A DNA stretch of 64,000 bases from a virus: IMG/VR virus record IMGVR_UViG_3300035113_000078, positions 1 to 64,000 of that record; one strand, given 5' to 3'. Below are positions 45,094 through 54,378 of the stretch, piece by piece. Numbering within the stretch: position 1 is the stretch's first letter; the number at the start of each line of letters is the position of its first letter. The position numbers and the translations under genes are program-made. The notes beneath the pieces are model-generated. The model made no database searches and was not told where the DNA came from. It saw only the letters and a list, made by a program, of their open reading frames with translations.

Positions 45094-46692
45094 ATGAGCA
45101 ACGAGCTCCTGGGATCCAAGGTTGTTATCGTCGAAGAGGAACCGCGGCTGCGGAACATTCCGTCGCTACCGACCGCGATCGCGGCGGCGGTCGGCATCAC
45201 CGAGCGCGGGCCGGTCGGCCAAGCGGTCCTGGTGAGGAGCTTCGAGGAGTACGTGGACACGTTCGGAGGGTTCACGCCGAACTCGGACCTGGCGCTCGCG
45301 GTCAGCGGGTTCTTCGAGAACGGGGGCCAGGTCATGTGGATCGTCCGCACGGTTCACTACGGCAGTCCGCTGGACGGTGCGACCAAGACCTCAAAGGCGG
45401 CCACGTTGCGCCTGAAGGACCGCGCCGCGGCCCCGCTGGACACGCTGCGCGTAGACGGCAAGTGGGACGGTGCCTACGGCAACGACATCCGCATCGTCAT
45501 CGGCGTGGCCACCAGCGGCGCGGCGGCCGAGTTCAACCTCTCGGTCCAGGACGGAGGAATCGTCGTCGAGAGCTTTCCGAACCTCTCGATGGACCCGAGC
45601 CGACCCAACTACATCGAAGCGGTCGTCAACGGTCTGGACCGCGGGTCGAGGCTCATCGTGGCAACCGACCTCAGCTCCACCGACGTGGCACCCGGGGTGC
45701 TGCCGGCGCTGGGGACGTTCGGGTCGCTCGCTGGCGGCGACGACGGGCTGGCGAACCTGGCCGACGCCGACTTCGTGGGCAGCGCCGCGGGGAAGACCGG
45801 GCTCCACGCGCTGGACGTCATCTCGCCGCTGACGCTGCTCCTCGTGCCCGGCCGCGCGACGCCGGTCGTGCACAACGCGATGCTGACCTACTGCGAGGTG
45901 ACCCGCGACCGCGGCTGCTTCGCGATCTTGGATCCGCCGGCGCATCAGTCGGCGGTTGGCATCATCACCTACGCCGAGTCAACCGCGGCGATCCTCGGCC
46001 TGTCCGAGCTCGGCGCGCTGTACTGGCCGATGGTCAAGGTGCTGAACCCGTCGCGGACGGTATTTGGCAACGCGGCTACGCTCACGGTCTTTCCGTCGGG
46101 GCACATCGCGGGCGTGTACGCGCGCACCGACGGGGCACGGCCGGGTGGGGTGTTCGTGCCTCCCGCGGGGATCCAGAATGGCCAGCTCCTGGGCGTCGTG
46201 GGCTTCGAGACCAACGAGGTGTTGGACGAGGCGAAGCGCGACCTGGTGTTCCCCAAGCGGATCAACCCGCTCACGGTGTTCCCCGGCACGCCGCGCCACA
46301 TCGACGGGGCGCGCACGCTCAAGGGCGACGGCAACTTCCCGACGGTGGCCGAGCGCCGGGGCGTGATCTTCATCGAGCAGTCTCTGAAGCTCGGCCTTCT
46401 GTTCGCCAAGCACGCCAACAACACCGAGGCGCTGCGCGCGACGCTCGCCCGGACGGTCAACGCGTTCCTGCTCATCCAGCTCAAGAACGGCGCGTTCGCA
46501 TCGACCGATCCCAAGAAGGCGTACTTCGTCGACTTCGGGGATGCGCTGAACACCCCGGCGGTGATCGCGTCCGGCCAGGTCGTCGGTCGGATCGGGCTGG
46601 CGACGGCGAAGCCCGCTGAGTTCATCGTGCTCCGATTCTCACAGGACACCCGCGCGATCGACGCCGAGCTCGCGGCAGCCACCGGTGGATAG
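45094..46692 (+). CDS. Contractile tail sheath protein
   Basis: The 532-residue protein matches the sheath (FI-type) family. The N-terminal VVIVEEEPRLRNIPSLPTAIAAAVGITERGPVGQAVLVRSFEEYVDTFGGF is the family hallmark (given in part), followed by SDLALAVSGFFENGGQVMWIVR. At the C terminus are FPTVAERRGVIFIEQSLKLGL and an NTEALRATLARTVNAFLLIQLKNGAF linker strand region used for subunit interlocking. It forms the contracting outer tube. Its presence makes the tail a myovirus type. Confidence 0.92.
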   Translation: MSNELLGSKVVIVEEEPRLRNIPSLPTAIAAAVGITERGPVGQAVLVRSFEEYVDTFGGFTPNSDLALAVSGFFENGGQVMWIVRTVHYGSPLDGATKTSKAATLRLKDRAAAPLDTLRVDGKWDGAYGNDIRIVIGVATSGAAAEFNLSVQDGGIVVESFPNLSMDPSRPNYIEAVVNGLDRGSRLIVATDLSSTDVAPGVLPALGTFGSLAGGDDGLANLADADFVGSAAGKTGLHALDVISPLTLLLVPGRATPVVHNAMLTYCEVTRDRGCFAILDPPAHQSAVGIITYAESTAAILGLSELGALYWPMVKVLNPSRTVFGNAATLTVFPSGHIAGVYARTDGARPGGVFVPPAGIQNGQLLGVVGFETNEVLDEAKRDLVFPKRINPLTVFPGTPRHIDGARTLKGDGNFPTVAERRGVIFIEQSLKLGLLFAKHANNTEALRATLARTVNAFLLIQLKNGAFASTDPKKAYFVDFGDALNTPAVIASGQVVGRIGLATAKPAEFIVLRFSQDTRAIDAELAAATGG

Positions 46693-46701
46693 CGAGGCCC
46701 C

Positions 46702-47159
46702 ATGACCATCATAGGTACGCCACGTAGCTTCCATAAACGATGGAAGTTTGTCGTGGAAGTTGATCAGTTCCAGAGCGCTGGCTTCCAGAAGGCCAGCGAG
46801 CTCTCGGTGGAGGTCGCGAACATCGAGTACCACGAAGGGGATCACTCATCCCCAACAAATCTCCCGGGCGGCTGAAGTTCGCCGACGTCACGCTCGAGCG
46901 TGGCGCGACCAAGGACCAGGACCTGTTCGAGTGGTTCGCTGAGGTCGCCGACGCCGCGGCGAACGCCGGTCTCGTCGAGCCCAAGTTCAAACGTAACGTC
47001 GACATCGTGCAGCAGGAGCGCGACGGCTCGACCTTGCGCCGCTGGTCGCTCAGCGGCGCGTGGCCGATCAAGTTCGTCGCCGGCGCCTGGGACAACGAGG
47101 CCGACGAGAACGTCATCGAAAGCGTCACTCTGACCTACGACTTCTTCACCTTGGTGTGA
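46702..47159 (+). pseudogene. Tail tube protein, frameshifted
   Basis: ATG 46702 opens [38 protein letters not shown], the tail tube (gp19-like) start (segment). That frame stops at 46873 after 57 codons. The adjacent frame carries the rest: [32 protein letters not shown], and ends [13 protein letters not shown] at 47159. Adding one G to GGGG at 46837-46840 joins the parts into about 152 residues, the usual tube length. The tube is essential in a contractile tail, so this is a sequencing error, a real inactivating deletion, or recoding by -1 slippage. Flanking genes are intact. Confidence 0.85.
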
Positions 47160-47166
47160 GGCAACC

Positions 47167-47931
47167 ATGATCACGAACATCGTCTGTCCATCCGGGCTCG
47201 CCGGCGAGATCCGCGGGCTCAAGGGCAAGGAGGGCAAGCTGCTCTCCGATCGGAACTCCGCGCGCGTCGGCGCAACCTTCGAAAAGATCCTCGCGGGATG
47301 CTGGGTGACGACCACCGATCCTGGCGTCTACACGCTGTCTGACAGCGGCGCGCTCGACTGGTCCAAGGTCCTGGTGGCCGACCGGTTCTACACGCTGCTG
47401 CAGATCCGCGCCCAGACCTTCGGCAACGAGTATGCGTTCGCCGTTCAGTGCGCCAACGCGGCCTGCCGACAGCGGTTCGAGTGGAGCCTCGATCTACAGG
47501 AGCTGCCCGTCATCCCGCTGTCGGATGCGGCGAAGGCGGCGTTTCGCGCGGGCAACCGGTTCGAGACCACGCTGCCGCGCGACGGTCGGAAGGTCTGGTT
47601 TCGCCTGATGACCGGCGCCGACGAAGTCCGCGCGGCGTCTCTGTTCAAGGCCGACGGCGAGGGCACGCTGCTCACTGCGCTCGCGCTCCGCATCCTCGAG
47701 ATCGAGAACGTCGCTGAGCACGACAAGCGCAGGTTCCTCGACGACATGGAGCTCGCCGACGCCGCGGCGTTGCTCGACCGGTTCGATGAAGCCGATGGTG
47801 GCGTCGAGACCCGCATCGAGGTCGAGTGCCCGGTCTGTCTGGGGGTCCAGTTCGTCGAGCTCCCTTTCGAGCGCGGCTTCTTCCTGCCGACGGCCAAGGC
47901 ACTGGGCAGGACGACGAAGGCGGCGCGGTAG
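47167..47931 (+). CDS. Tail assembly chaperone or baseplate-associated protein (T4 gp26-like)
   Basis: The 254-residue protein contains a four-Cys zinc site: CANAACRQRFEW near residue 95 and VECPVCLGVQFVELPF near 220. The central part is SDAAKAAFRAGNRFETTLPRDGRKVWFRLMTGADE. This layout is like the T4 base plate/tail chaperone family placed before tape measure genes. It probably guides tape measure or hub assembly. Its 3' end overlaps the next frame by 106 bases, in the arrangement used for frameshifted G/GT chaperones. Confidence 0.6.
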   Translation: MITNIVCPSGLAGEIRGLKGKEGKLLSDRNSARVGATFEKILAGCWVTTTDPGVYTLSDSGALDWSKVLVADRFYTLLQIRAQTFGNEYAFAVQCANAACRQRFEWSLDLQELPVIPLSDAAKAAFRAGNRFETTLPRDGRKVWFRLMTGADEVRAASLFKADGEGTLLTALALRILEIENVAEHDKRRFLDDMELADAAALLDRFDEADGGVETRIEVECPVCLGVQFVELPFERGFFLPTAKALGRTTKAAR

Positions 47932-48146
47932 ATGGCCTGTTCCCTGTCCTCGAACGCGATGAGCTCTGGGAGGGCATCTTTGGGCTGCTCTATCACCAGC
48001 ATGGCGGCAGCGGGCTTTCGCTCTCGCTGGAGGATGTGATGGAGCTCGAGCTCGATCGGATGCGGTGGCTCCTCGAGCGGCTCGGCGAAGAGCGCGCTCG
48101 GGAGGCGCGCGAGATCGAGGCCGCCGCGCGGCGCGGGCGGAGGTGA
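47826..48146 (+). CDS. Overlapping chaperone frame (possible -1 extension)
   Basis: The convincing part begins about 47937: GLFPVLERDELWEGIFGLLYHQHGG, then LSLSLEDVMELELDRMRWLLERLGEERAREAREIEAAARRGRR (helical, segments). No ATG, GTG or TTG lies just before it; the nearest in-frame start is GTG 47826, deep inside the previous gene. The frame is -1 relative to that gene. So it is either started at GTG 47826 or made by a -1 frameshift before the TAG at 47929. No classical X-XXY-YYZ slip site is visible. It ends seven bases before the tape measure. Confidence 0.6.
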   Translation: MPGLSGGPVRRAPFRARLLPADGQGTGQDDEGGAVDGLFPVLERDELWEGIFGLLYHQHGGSGLSLSLEDVMELELDRMRWLLERLGEERAREAREIEAAARRGRR

Positions 48147-48153
48147 TGACGCG

Positions 48154-50937
48154 ATGCTGAATCAGCTGGGCCTGGGCTTCGTCTTCACCGCGAAGGATCT
48201 CGCGTCCGGTGTGATCGAGCGAATCCGCGGGAGCTTCGGCGATCTCGAGCACGGTGCCGATCACTTGAGCCGCGCATCGAAGTCGAGCTTCACCGAGCTC
48301 GGCAAGGGCTTGGTCGTGTTCGCGACCGGCACGGCGATCGTCGGCGGCGCGTTCGCGCTTGCCGAGCAGGGCAACCAGTTCCTCAACATGCTCGAGCAAG
48401 CGGGCGCACTGGCCCACGCGAGCGCGGCGCAGATGGAGCAGTTGCGGACCGCGGCGCTCGACGTTGCGTTGAAGGGCACAGGTACCTCGGCCGAGGGCGC
48501 CGCGGAGACGCTGCGCGAGCTCGTCATGGAAGGCTACGGCGTCAACGACGCGATCAAGACGCTGGTTCCGACCCTCACGCTGGTAGCGCTGGGGCTTGGA
48601 CAGATCTCTCGCGCGCAGGCGGCGGGGCTGGTCAACGACACGCTGGGGGAGTTCCGACTCGAGGCTGACGCAGCCGCGCCGCTCGTCGACAAGCTGGCGA
48701 TGATGATGCAAGTGTTCGGCCTCCGCGCGACCGAGCTCGAGCCCGCGCTGCGCGGCGTCGCCACCGGCGCCTCGCTGACCGGCGCGAGCCTCGACGACAC
48801 ACTCATCGCCCTCGGCCTCACCAAGACAGTGCTGCCGTCCGTGGAGCAGGCCGCGCGCTCGGTCAACCTCGCATTCAACCAGCTCGCCAGCGATCACACG
48901 CGCAAGGAGCTCGCAGCGATCGGTGTGCAGGTGACGAGCAGCTCGGGGAAGATGCGCCCGCTGATCGAGATCCTATCGGATCTGAACCTCAAGACCGCGA
49001 AGATGAACGAGTCAACGCGGGAGCACGCACTGGCGTCGATCTTCTCGGCGCGGGCCGGCGGCGGATTGACCGCGATCATGCAGGCGTTGTCCGAGGGCGT
49101 CCGAGACGGGTCGGGAAAGCTCCTGACCGGCGCGAGGGCGATCACCGAGCTTCGCCAGCAGATGGCGAACGCCGCGGGCACCGCGACCGCGATGAAGGAG
49201 CGCCTCCAGAACACGTTCGAGGGCCAGAAGAAGGGCCTCATCGCCTCGGTGTCGACGTTCCTCGCGCTCCTGGGCGAGCCGTTCAAGGAAGTATTCACCG
49301 GCATCCTGTCGGTGATTCGCCGCGCGTTCGTGGCGGTGAACCAATTCATTGCAGCGATCCCCATGCCGGTGAAGGTGTTCCTCGCCAGGGTGGTCCTGGT
49401 CGTGGGGGCTGTGATCGCGCTGATCGGCGCGGTGATCGCGGTCAAGGCGGCGATCGCGCTCGTGCTGATCGGTCTCAAGATCCTTGGGATCACGCTCGGC
49501 GGCATCCTCGCCACGCTGCTGCCGGCGATCGCGCTCTTCGCAGCCCTGGCGCTCGTGATCGCGGGCTTCGCGGTCGCGATCGGGCACAACGTCGGAGGCC
49601 TGGGCACCTTCTTCGCCAACCTGTGGGAGCGCATCCAGCTGTTATTCCAGGGCCTGGCCCAGCTGTTCCAGGAGGGCGGGTTCTCCAGCGCCGTCCGCGA
49701 GGAGCTCAACAAGGCCGAGAACGTCGGCGTCAAGCAGTTCGCGATCCGCGTGTACCAGATCGTCTACCGCATCCAGCGCTTCTTTGAGGGCGTCGCCGAT
49801 GGCTTCGGTGCAGCGATCCAAGGAGCGCGCCCGGTGTTCGAGGCGTTCGTCAGCGCGCTGCGCGAGCTCGGCGAGGCGTTCGGGATCGTGGGCACTGCGA
49901 GCGCGGATGCGCTTGCCGGCATCGGCTCGGATCGCTACGCCCGCGCGGGAGCTTCGCTCGGCCAGATCCTCGCCCGGATCGTCACGGTGATCGTCGATGC
50001 GATGGCGATCATCCTTCGGATCGGCGCGGGGATCGTCAATGGCATCCGCACCGCGATCGAGTGGTTCCGGCCGACCTTTGAGTTCGCGGGCAAGGCGATC
50101 GCATTCGTCGCCGAGGAGATCGGGAAGCTCATCGCGGACGTCACCGGCGTGACCGATCGCGCGCGCGAGGGCGGCTCGGTGTGGAGCACCCTTGGCCAGG
50201 TCCTGGGGATCGTCGCCGGCCTCATTGGCGCAGCGCTCGCCGACGCAATTGGCATCGTTGCGCTGGCACTGCAGAGCGTGATCACCCTGGTTCGGGTGGT
50301 GATCCACGCATTCAAGTGGCTGGGCACGGCGATCGGCGAGACGGCGGCGAAGATCTATCTGTTGTTCACCGAGGACATCCCGCGGGCGTTCAAGGCGGTC
50401 GCCGGAGCGGTCAAGTCGTTCTTCCAGCCCGTCCTGGACTTCATCAGCGGGATCGTCGACGGCATCCATGCCGCGCTCGACCGGGTGATCGCGTTCCTCG
50501 GCCGCCTGGTCACGAAGATCCCCTCGCGGTTCCGTCCGGCATTCCTCGACTCGATCGTGGAAGCCGGCCAGGTTGCGCAGGCACGGATCGCCGAGCGCAC
50601 CGCGAAGGCCATCGCACCAACTGCCATGGGCTTTGCGCCCGGCGGGGGTGGCGTGGCCACGGCTCTGCCGGCGACGGGAATGCTGTCAGGCGCCATGCTG
50701 AACGCTGCCGCGGCGAGCGGTGCGCTGCCCGCCGCGGCCGAGCTCCGCATGCGTGGGCAGATCAGCGACGCGGAGATCGACGCCATCGTGGCGCGCGGCG
50801 TCCAGCTCTCGGATAACCGTCCGGTGCAGGCGCACGTGACGCTCAACGTCGATGGAGAGACGCTCGCGCGAGCCAGCGCGCGAGCGACCCGAAGCTCGAA
50901 CGCCCGGGCGTTCTACCCGGTCTCGGTGGGAGGCTAG
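48154..50937 (+). CDS. Tape measure protein
   Basis: The 927-residue protein is the longest tail gene and lies after the chaperones. It has the TP901-type opening (GLGFVFTAKDLASGVIERIRGSF) and a helical 60-340 section (TALDVALKGTGTSAEGAAETLRELVMEGYGV; SGKMRPLIEILSDLN). Several hydrophobic stretches (about 405-490, around VFLARVVLVVGAVIALIGAVIAV) follow, and long helices after that. It sets tail length and is injected, with its hydrophobic part able to enter the host membrane. 927 residues would correspond to a tail of roughly 135-140 nm at about 1.5 angstrom per residue (inference). Confidence 0.9.
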   Translation: MLNQLGLGFVFTAKDLASGVIERIRGSFGDLEHGADHLSRASKSSFTELGKGLVVFATGTAIVGGAFALAEQGNQFLNMLEQAGALAHASAAQMEQLRTAALDVALKGTGTSAEGAAETLRELVMEGYGVNDAIKTLVPTLTLVALGLGQISRAQAAGLVNDTLGEFRLEADAAAPLVDKLAMMMQVFGLRATELEPALRGVATGASLTGASLDDTLIALGLTKTVLPSVEQAARSVNLAFNQLASDHTRKELAAIGVQVTSSSGKMRPLIEILSDLNLKTAKMNESTREHALASIFSARAGGGLTAIMQALSEGVRDGSGKLLTGARAITELRQQMANAAGTATAMKERLQNTFEGQKKGLIASVSTFLALLGEPFKEVFTGILSVIRRAFVAVNQFIAAIPMPVKVFLARVVLVVGAVIALIGAVIAVKAAIALVLIGLKILGITLGGILATLLPAIALFAALALVIAGFAVAIGHNVGGLGTFFANLWERIQLLFQGLAQLFQEGGFSSAVREELNKAENVGVKQFAIRVYQIVYRIQRFFEGVADGFGAAIQGARPVFEAFVSALRELGEAFGIVGTASADALAGIGSDRYARAGASLGQILARIVTVIVDAMAIILRIGAGIVNGIRTAIEWFRPTFEFAGKAIAFVAEEIGKLIADVTGVTDRAREGGSVWSTLGQVLGIVAGLIGAALADAIGIVALALQSVITLVRVVIHAFKWLGTAIGETAAKIYLLFTEDIPRAFKAVAGAVKSFFQPVLDFISGIVDGIHAALDRVIAFLGRLVTKIPSRFRPAFLDSIVEAGQVAQARIAERTAKAIAPTAMGFAPGGGGVATALPATGMLSGAMLNAAAASGALPAAAELRMRGQISDAEIDAIVARGVQLSDNRPVQAHVTLNVDGETLARASARATRSSNARAFYPVSVGG

Positions 50938-50939
50938 CC

Positions 50940-51473
50940 ATGGCGCTCGACGTCGCCGCGCAGAGGCCCGCCCGCATGTCGATCGTGAACGTGTCGACCG
51001 GCGACTCGGTCGAGGCGCAGTTCAATCCCGCCGACTTCGAGGAGGCCCTCGAGGTCAACTGGGCCCGGCAGACCGTGCCAGGGTTATCGCACCAGCCGCT
51101 GCAGTTCGTGAACACGGGCAACGTCAAGTTCACGCTCGAGCTCAACTTCGAGGCCCAGGATCCCACCGCGGATCTGGACCAGCTCTTGCGCACGCGGCGA
51201 TTCCTCCAGAGCCTGTGCTACCCGCGCCGCGGCGTGGCCGACGTCGCCGGCGGTGGTCCCCCGCGCGCGTTGTTCGTGTGGCCGACGATCGTGAGCCTGA
51301 CCTGCGTGATCACGTCGCTGACGTTCAAGTACAGCCGTTTCAACCTCGCGGGCACCCCGGTCCAGTTCACGGCCAAGGTGGGTCTCGAGGAGATTCGCGA
51401 CGTACGGCTCCTGTCCGAGGACGTGCTCGCCAACGGCAGCCAGCGATCGGGTGCCGGTCCGGGAGGTCCGTGA
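50940..51473 (+). CDS. CIS tube/LysM-type baseplate protein
   Basis: The 177-residue protein carries the signature found in contractile injection system inner-tube cap/baseplate proteins: EAQFNPADFEEALEVNWARQ, PLQFVNTGNVKFTLELNFEAQ and KYSRFNLAGTPVQFTAKVGLEEI. In R-type systems such proteins (Afp7-like N domain) join tube and hub, often with a LysM domain; here the LysM is encoded separately in the next gene. Its TGA overlaps the next ATG. Confidence 0.78.
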   Translation: MALDVAAQRPARMSIVNVSTGDSVEAQFNPADFEEALEVNWARQTVPGLSHQPLQFVNTGNVKFTLELNFEAQDPTADLDQLLRTRRFLQSLCYPRRGVADVAGGGPPRALFVWPTIVSLTCVITSLTFKYSRFNLAGTPVQFTAKVGLEEIRDVRLLSEDVLANGSQRSGAGPGGP

Positions 51474-51817
51474 TGCCGCCGCGTCGGTTCTCGCGGTTCA
51501 CGTTCAGCCCGGCACTTCTCGACAATGGAGGCCAGCTGTTTCTCGCCGAGCGCGAGCCGTTCCGATTTCGCGTCCTGCCCGACACGCGCCAGCACGTCGT
51601 TCAGGAAGGCGATACGCTGTTCTCGCTCGCGGGCCGCTACTTCGCGCCGGTGCCCCGCGCGGCCGGCCTGTGGTGGGTCATCGCCGATTTCCAGCCCGAT
51701 CCTATCCATGATCCGACGCTGGTACTGGAGCCAGGGCGCGTGGTGTTCGTGCCCTCGGTCCGCGTCGTGACCGAGGAGATCTTCGCCGAGACCCGGCGAC
51801 AGGAGACAGCGTCGTGA
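51473..51817 (+). CDS. LysM-like baseplate protein
   Basis: The 114-residue protein contains one LysM-like repeat: HVVQEGDTLFSLAGRYF, then WWVIADFQPDPI and LVLEPGRVVFVPS. In contractile tails such small LysM proteins (gp53-like or Afp7 C-terminal domain) help assemble the baseplate and may touch peptidoglycan. Coupled to both neighbours by overlaps (ATGA). A longer frame starting at 50852 is a shadow of the previous gene. Confidence 0.75.
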   Translation: MPPRRFSRFTFSPALLDNGGQLFLAEREPFRFRVLPDTRQHVVQEGDTLFSLAGRYFAPVPRAAGLWWVIADFQPDPIHDPTLVLEPGRVVFVPSVRVVTEEIFAETRRQETAS

Positions 51818-53046
51818 TCGTCCAGGCGCGCACCGAGCCGACCATCTTCGTCAAGGTGCAGCCGGAGGGCAGTACCGGCTCGCGCGTAGACCTCTCCACC
51901 AAGGTGCTCTCCCTCGTGTACGAGGACTGCGAGGGGAAGGCGGACAAGCTGGTGCTGACCGTCGACAACTGGGACCTCGCGAACTTCGACGATCCGGTGT
52001 GGAGGAAGGGCAACCTGCTCGAGGTCTCGTGGGGCTACCCCGGCGACATGGCGCCGACCCGCCAGGTTGTCATCCAGAAGGTCACCGGCTTTCAGACCCT
52101 CAACGTCGAAGCTCACGCGACGTCGGTCCTGATGAACAAGGTGACGCGCTGCCGTACGTTCGAGAACGTCCGGCGCTCCGACGTCGTGCACACGATTGCC
52201 GAGCAGCATGGCTACCGTGCAAACCGCCAGGACATCGAGGACACCGTCCACGTGCTGCCGGCGATCACACAGGCCCGCGTGACCGACGCGCAGCTGCTCC
52301 GCTCGCTCGCCAACCGCGAGGGCTTCGAGTTCTACGTCGACTTCGAAGGGCTGCACTTTCACAAGCGTCGGCTCGGACAGCGGCCGACGCGGGTCCTGCG
52401 CTGGTTCACGCCACCCGAGGTCGGCGAGATCCTGACCATCAACATCGACAACGACGTCACCGCCAAGCCGGGCGCGATCAGCGTGCGCGGCCGCGACCCG
52501 CTCCACAAAAAGGACATCGACGAGCGCGGGTCGAACGCGGAGACGCAGCGCGACAGCCTGGCCCCGGTCATTGAGATCGTCGATCCCGAATCGGGACGGA
52601 CCCGCCTCGAGCGGCGGAACGTGTCGGAGGACATCCGCTCGACGACGGAGCCGACGTCTGCGACCGCCAAGCGCTCCGCCGACGCCGGCTACCGCCAGGC
52701 CCAGCACCTGACCGTCGAGCTCTCGGCCACGGTGATCGGAGACCCAAGCTTTCTGGCCAAGACGGTCGTCGAACTCCAGGGGATCAGCCAGCGGCTGTCC
52801 GGCAAGTACTACGTCAAGGAGGCCAAGCACAAGGTGGACGCCGGCTACGTCATGGAGCTCGCCTGCCTGCGCGATGGTCACAGCGAGGTCGGCGGAACAC
52901 CCTCCAAGGGCAAGCCGAATCGCGGCGACGCACATGACAACGACCCGAACGCGCTGGAGCCGATCGAGGTCGTCGACAAGGAAACCGGTCGGACCCACAT
53001 CGAGTACCACGACCGCCGCGGCCGCCCGGCGAAGGGAGCGTCATGA
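51814..53046 (+). CDS. Baseplate hub protein (gpD/gp27-like)
   Basis: The 410-residue protein matches late-control protein D type hubs: LSLVYEDCEGKADKLVLTVDNWDLANFDDPVWRKGNLLEVSWGY (segment) near the start, then VVHTIAEQHGYRANRQDIEDTVHVLPAITQ and LANREGFEFYVDFEGLHFHKR. The C-terminal part holds ARATVIGD-type beta structure and a charged tail. It forms the trimeric hub at the tube tip, holding the spike encoded next. Confidence 0.82.
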   Translation: MIVQARTEPTIFVKVQPEGSTGSRVDLSTKVLSLVYEDCEGKADKLVLTVDNWDLANFDDPVWRKGNLLEVSWGYPGDMAPTRQVVIQKVTGFQTLNVEAHATSVLMNKVTRCRTFENVRRSDVVHTIAEQHGYRANRQDIEDTVHVLPAITQARVTDAQLLRSLANREGFEFYVDFEGLHFHKRRLGQRPTRVLRWFTPPEVGEILTINIDNDVTAKPGAISVRGRDPLHKKDIDERGSNAETQRDSLAPVIEIVDPESGRTRLERRNVSEDIRSTTEPTSATAKRSADAGYRQAQHLTVELSATVIGDPSFLAKTVVELQGISQRLSGKYYVKEAKHKVDAGYVMELACLRDGHSEVGGTPSKGKPNRGDAHDNDPNALEPIEVVDKETGRTHIEYHDRRGRPAKGAS

Positions 53047-53630
53047 CCACGCCGGGCGAGTTCGACCCCACCGCCCCGCTGTACGGGCTCTACATCGGCC
53101 AGGTCGTCGATCGCGCCGATCCGGAACGCCTGGGTCGCGTGCGCGCGCGGATCCCAGGCGTTGTTGAGCCCGCGAGCGCGTGGGCGTTCCCGCTGGGCAC
53201 CGTTGGTGGCGGCAGCGATCGGCGGGGCTTCTTCGCGGTGCCAGAAAAGGATGCCGAGGTCGGAATCCTGTTCCATCAGGGCGACGTCGACCAGCCCTAC
53301 TACCTCTGCGGCCACTGGGGTCGGACCAGCGGGGGCATTGAAGTGCCCGAGCCCGCGCGCGGCCTGTCCGCCTCCGACACCCCCAGCGTGCGCGTCTTCG
53401 AGACCGGTCGATTCCTGCTCGCCTTCGATGACCGTGCCGGAACCGAGGCGCTCCGCATCCAGGACAAGGCGCCAGGCGGCTGCGAGATCGAGCTCGACGG
53501 CACGTCGATGGGCATTACGATCAAGGCGACGTCGGCGCTATTTCTCGAGGCCGACGGCCTCATCAACATCCATGGCACTACCGTCCTCATCAATGGACGC
53601 GTCGTACTGCCAGGGGCGAAACCGATCTGA
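53043..53630 (+). CDS. Baseplate spike protein (gpV/VgrG OB-fold)
   Basis: The 195-residue protein begins with the OB-fold of gp5/gpV/VgrG spikes: LYIGQVVDRADPERLGRVRARIPGV, FFAVPEKDAEVGILFHQGDVDQPYYLCGHWG (segments). A short beta-helix-like C-terminal part follows (LLAFDDRAGTEALRIQDKAPGGCEIELDGTSMGITIKATSALFLEADGLINIHGTTVLING, given in part). It forms the membrane-piercing needle. ATG 53043 overlaps the hub stop. Confidence 0.85.
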   Translation: MTTPGEFDPTAPLYGLYIGQVVDRADPERLGRVRARIPGVVEPASAWAFPLGTVGGGSDRRGFFAVPEKDAEVGILFHQGDVDQPYYLCGHWGRTSGGIEVPEPARGLSASDTPSVRVFETGRFLLAFDDRAGTEALRIQDKAPGGCEIELDGTSMGITIKATSALFLEADGLINIHGTTVLINGRVVLPGAKPI

Positions 53631-53651
53631 CGTGGATGGACAAAGGGAGCC

Positions 53652-54371
53652 ATGCCGATCCCCGACCTCAAAGACCTGTGCGTGGCGCTCACGGTGACAC
53701 CGCAGCGCCTGAGCGTCACGTTCCCGGGCGGCGCCTCGCTCGACCCCGAGCTGCCCGAACTCGGCTTCGCCGACCCGATGCAGCTGTCCAAGCAGCTCCT
53801 GGCGCAGGCCAACGCCGCGCTCGCGCCGCTCGCGCCCATTTTCAACGTCATCGACGTGACGCTCGCGCTGTTCAACGCGGTGAAGGCGATCCCGGACGCG
53901 ATCTCACACCTCGATCCGAGCAAGATCAGCGACGCGCTGCCCGACCTCGCGGAGAAGGCCGGCAAGCTGGCTCCGCTCGTGCCGCAACTCTCGGTGCCGT
54001 TGATGGTGGTCGGGCTCATCGACACGCTCCTGGCGTTCCTCGGCGGACTGGCCGGCCAGCTGCGTGCGTTGATCGACCAGCAGGTACGAATCCAGCGGGC
54101 CGAGGATCGCGCCACCGCGCTCGGCAACGCACAGCTACAAACCGTCGTCGATTGCTCCAAGCACCAGCTGACCGCGCAGCTGGCGAGCCTCGCCGAGTCG
54201 GTCGCGCCGGTGAACCGACTGATCGCGCTGATCAACGTGTTCGCCCAGCTCGCCGGCCTCGGGCCACTGCCTGACCTGGCGAACCTCGGCAGCGACGCGG
54301 CCGCTGCGCTCCAACCGATCGAGGACACGGTCAAAACGTTGCAACAGATCCGCGCCGCGATCCCCGTGTGA
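53652..54371 (+). CDS. Hypothetical helical baseplate-module protein
   Basis: The 239-residue protein is Leu/Ala-rich and helical throughout after a short beta start (CVALTVTPQRLSVTFPGGASL). It has long hydrophobic helices (VPQLSVPLMVVGLIDTLLAFLGGLAGQLRALI) that could be amphipathic or membrane-active. Not recognised. It lies between spike and gp25 genes in the same operon, so a tail role is likely. Confidence 0.6.
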   Translation: MPIPDLKDLCVALTVTPQRLSVTFPGGASLDPELPELGFADPMQLSKQLLAQANAALAPLAPIFNVIDVTLALFNAVKAIPDAISHLDPSKISDALPDLAEKAGKLAPLVPQLSVPLMVVGLIDTLLAFLGGLAGQLRALIDQQVRIQRAEDRATALGNAQLQTVVDCSKHQLTAQLASLAESVAPVNRLIALINVFAQLAGLGPLPDLANLGSDAAAALQPIEDTVKTLQQIRAAIPV

Positions 54372-54378
54372 GGTAACG

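Noticed and set aside
44670-46619. 649-residue plus-strand open frame
   Set aside because: It is a shifted-frame shadow of the sheath gene, rich in Arg and Gly, with no domain features.
46729-46745. TTCCAT-N5-ATGGAA inverted repeat, resembling the late promoter palindrome
   Set aside because: It lies inside the tail tube coding region, encodes conserved tube residues, and has different half-site spacing and no -35 or -10 boxes.
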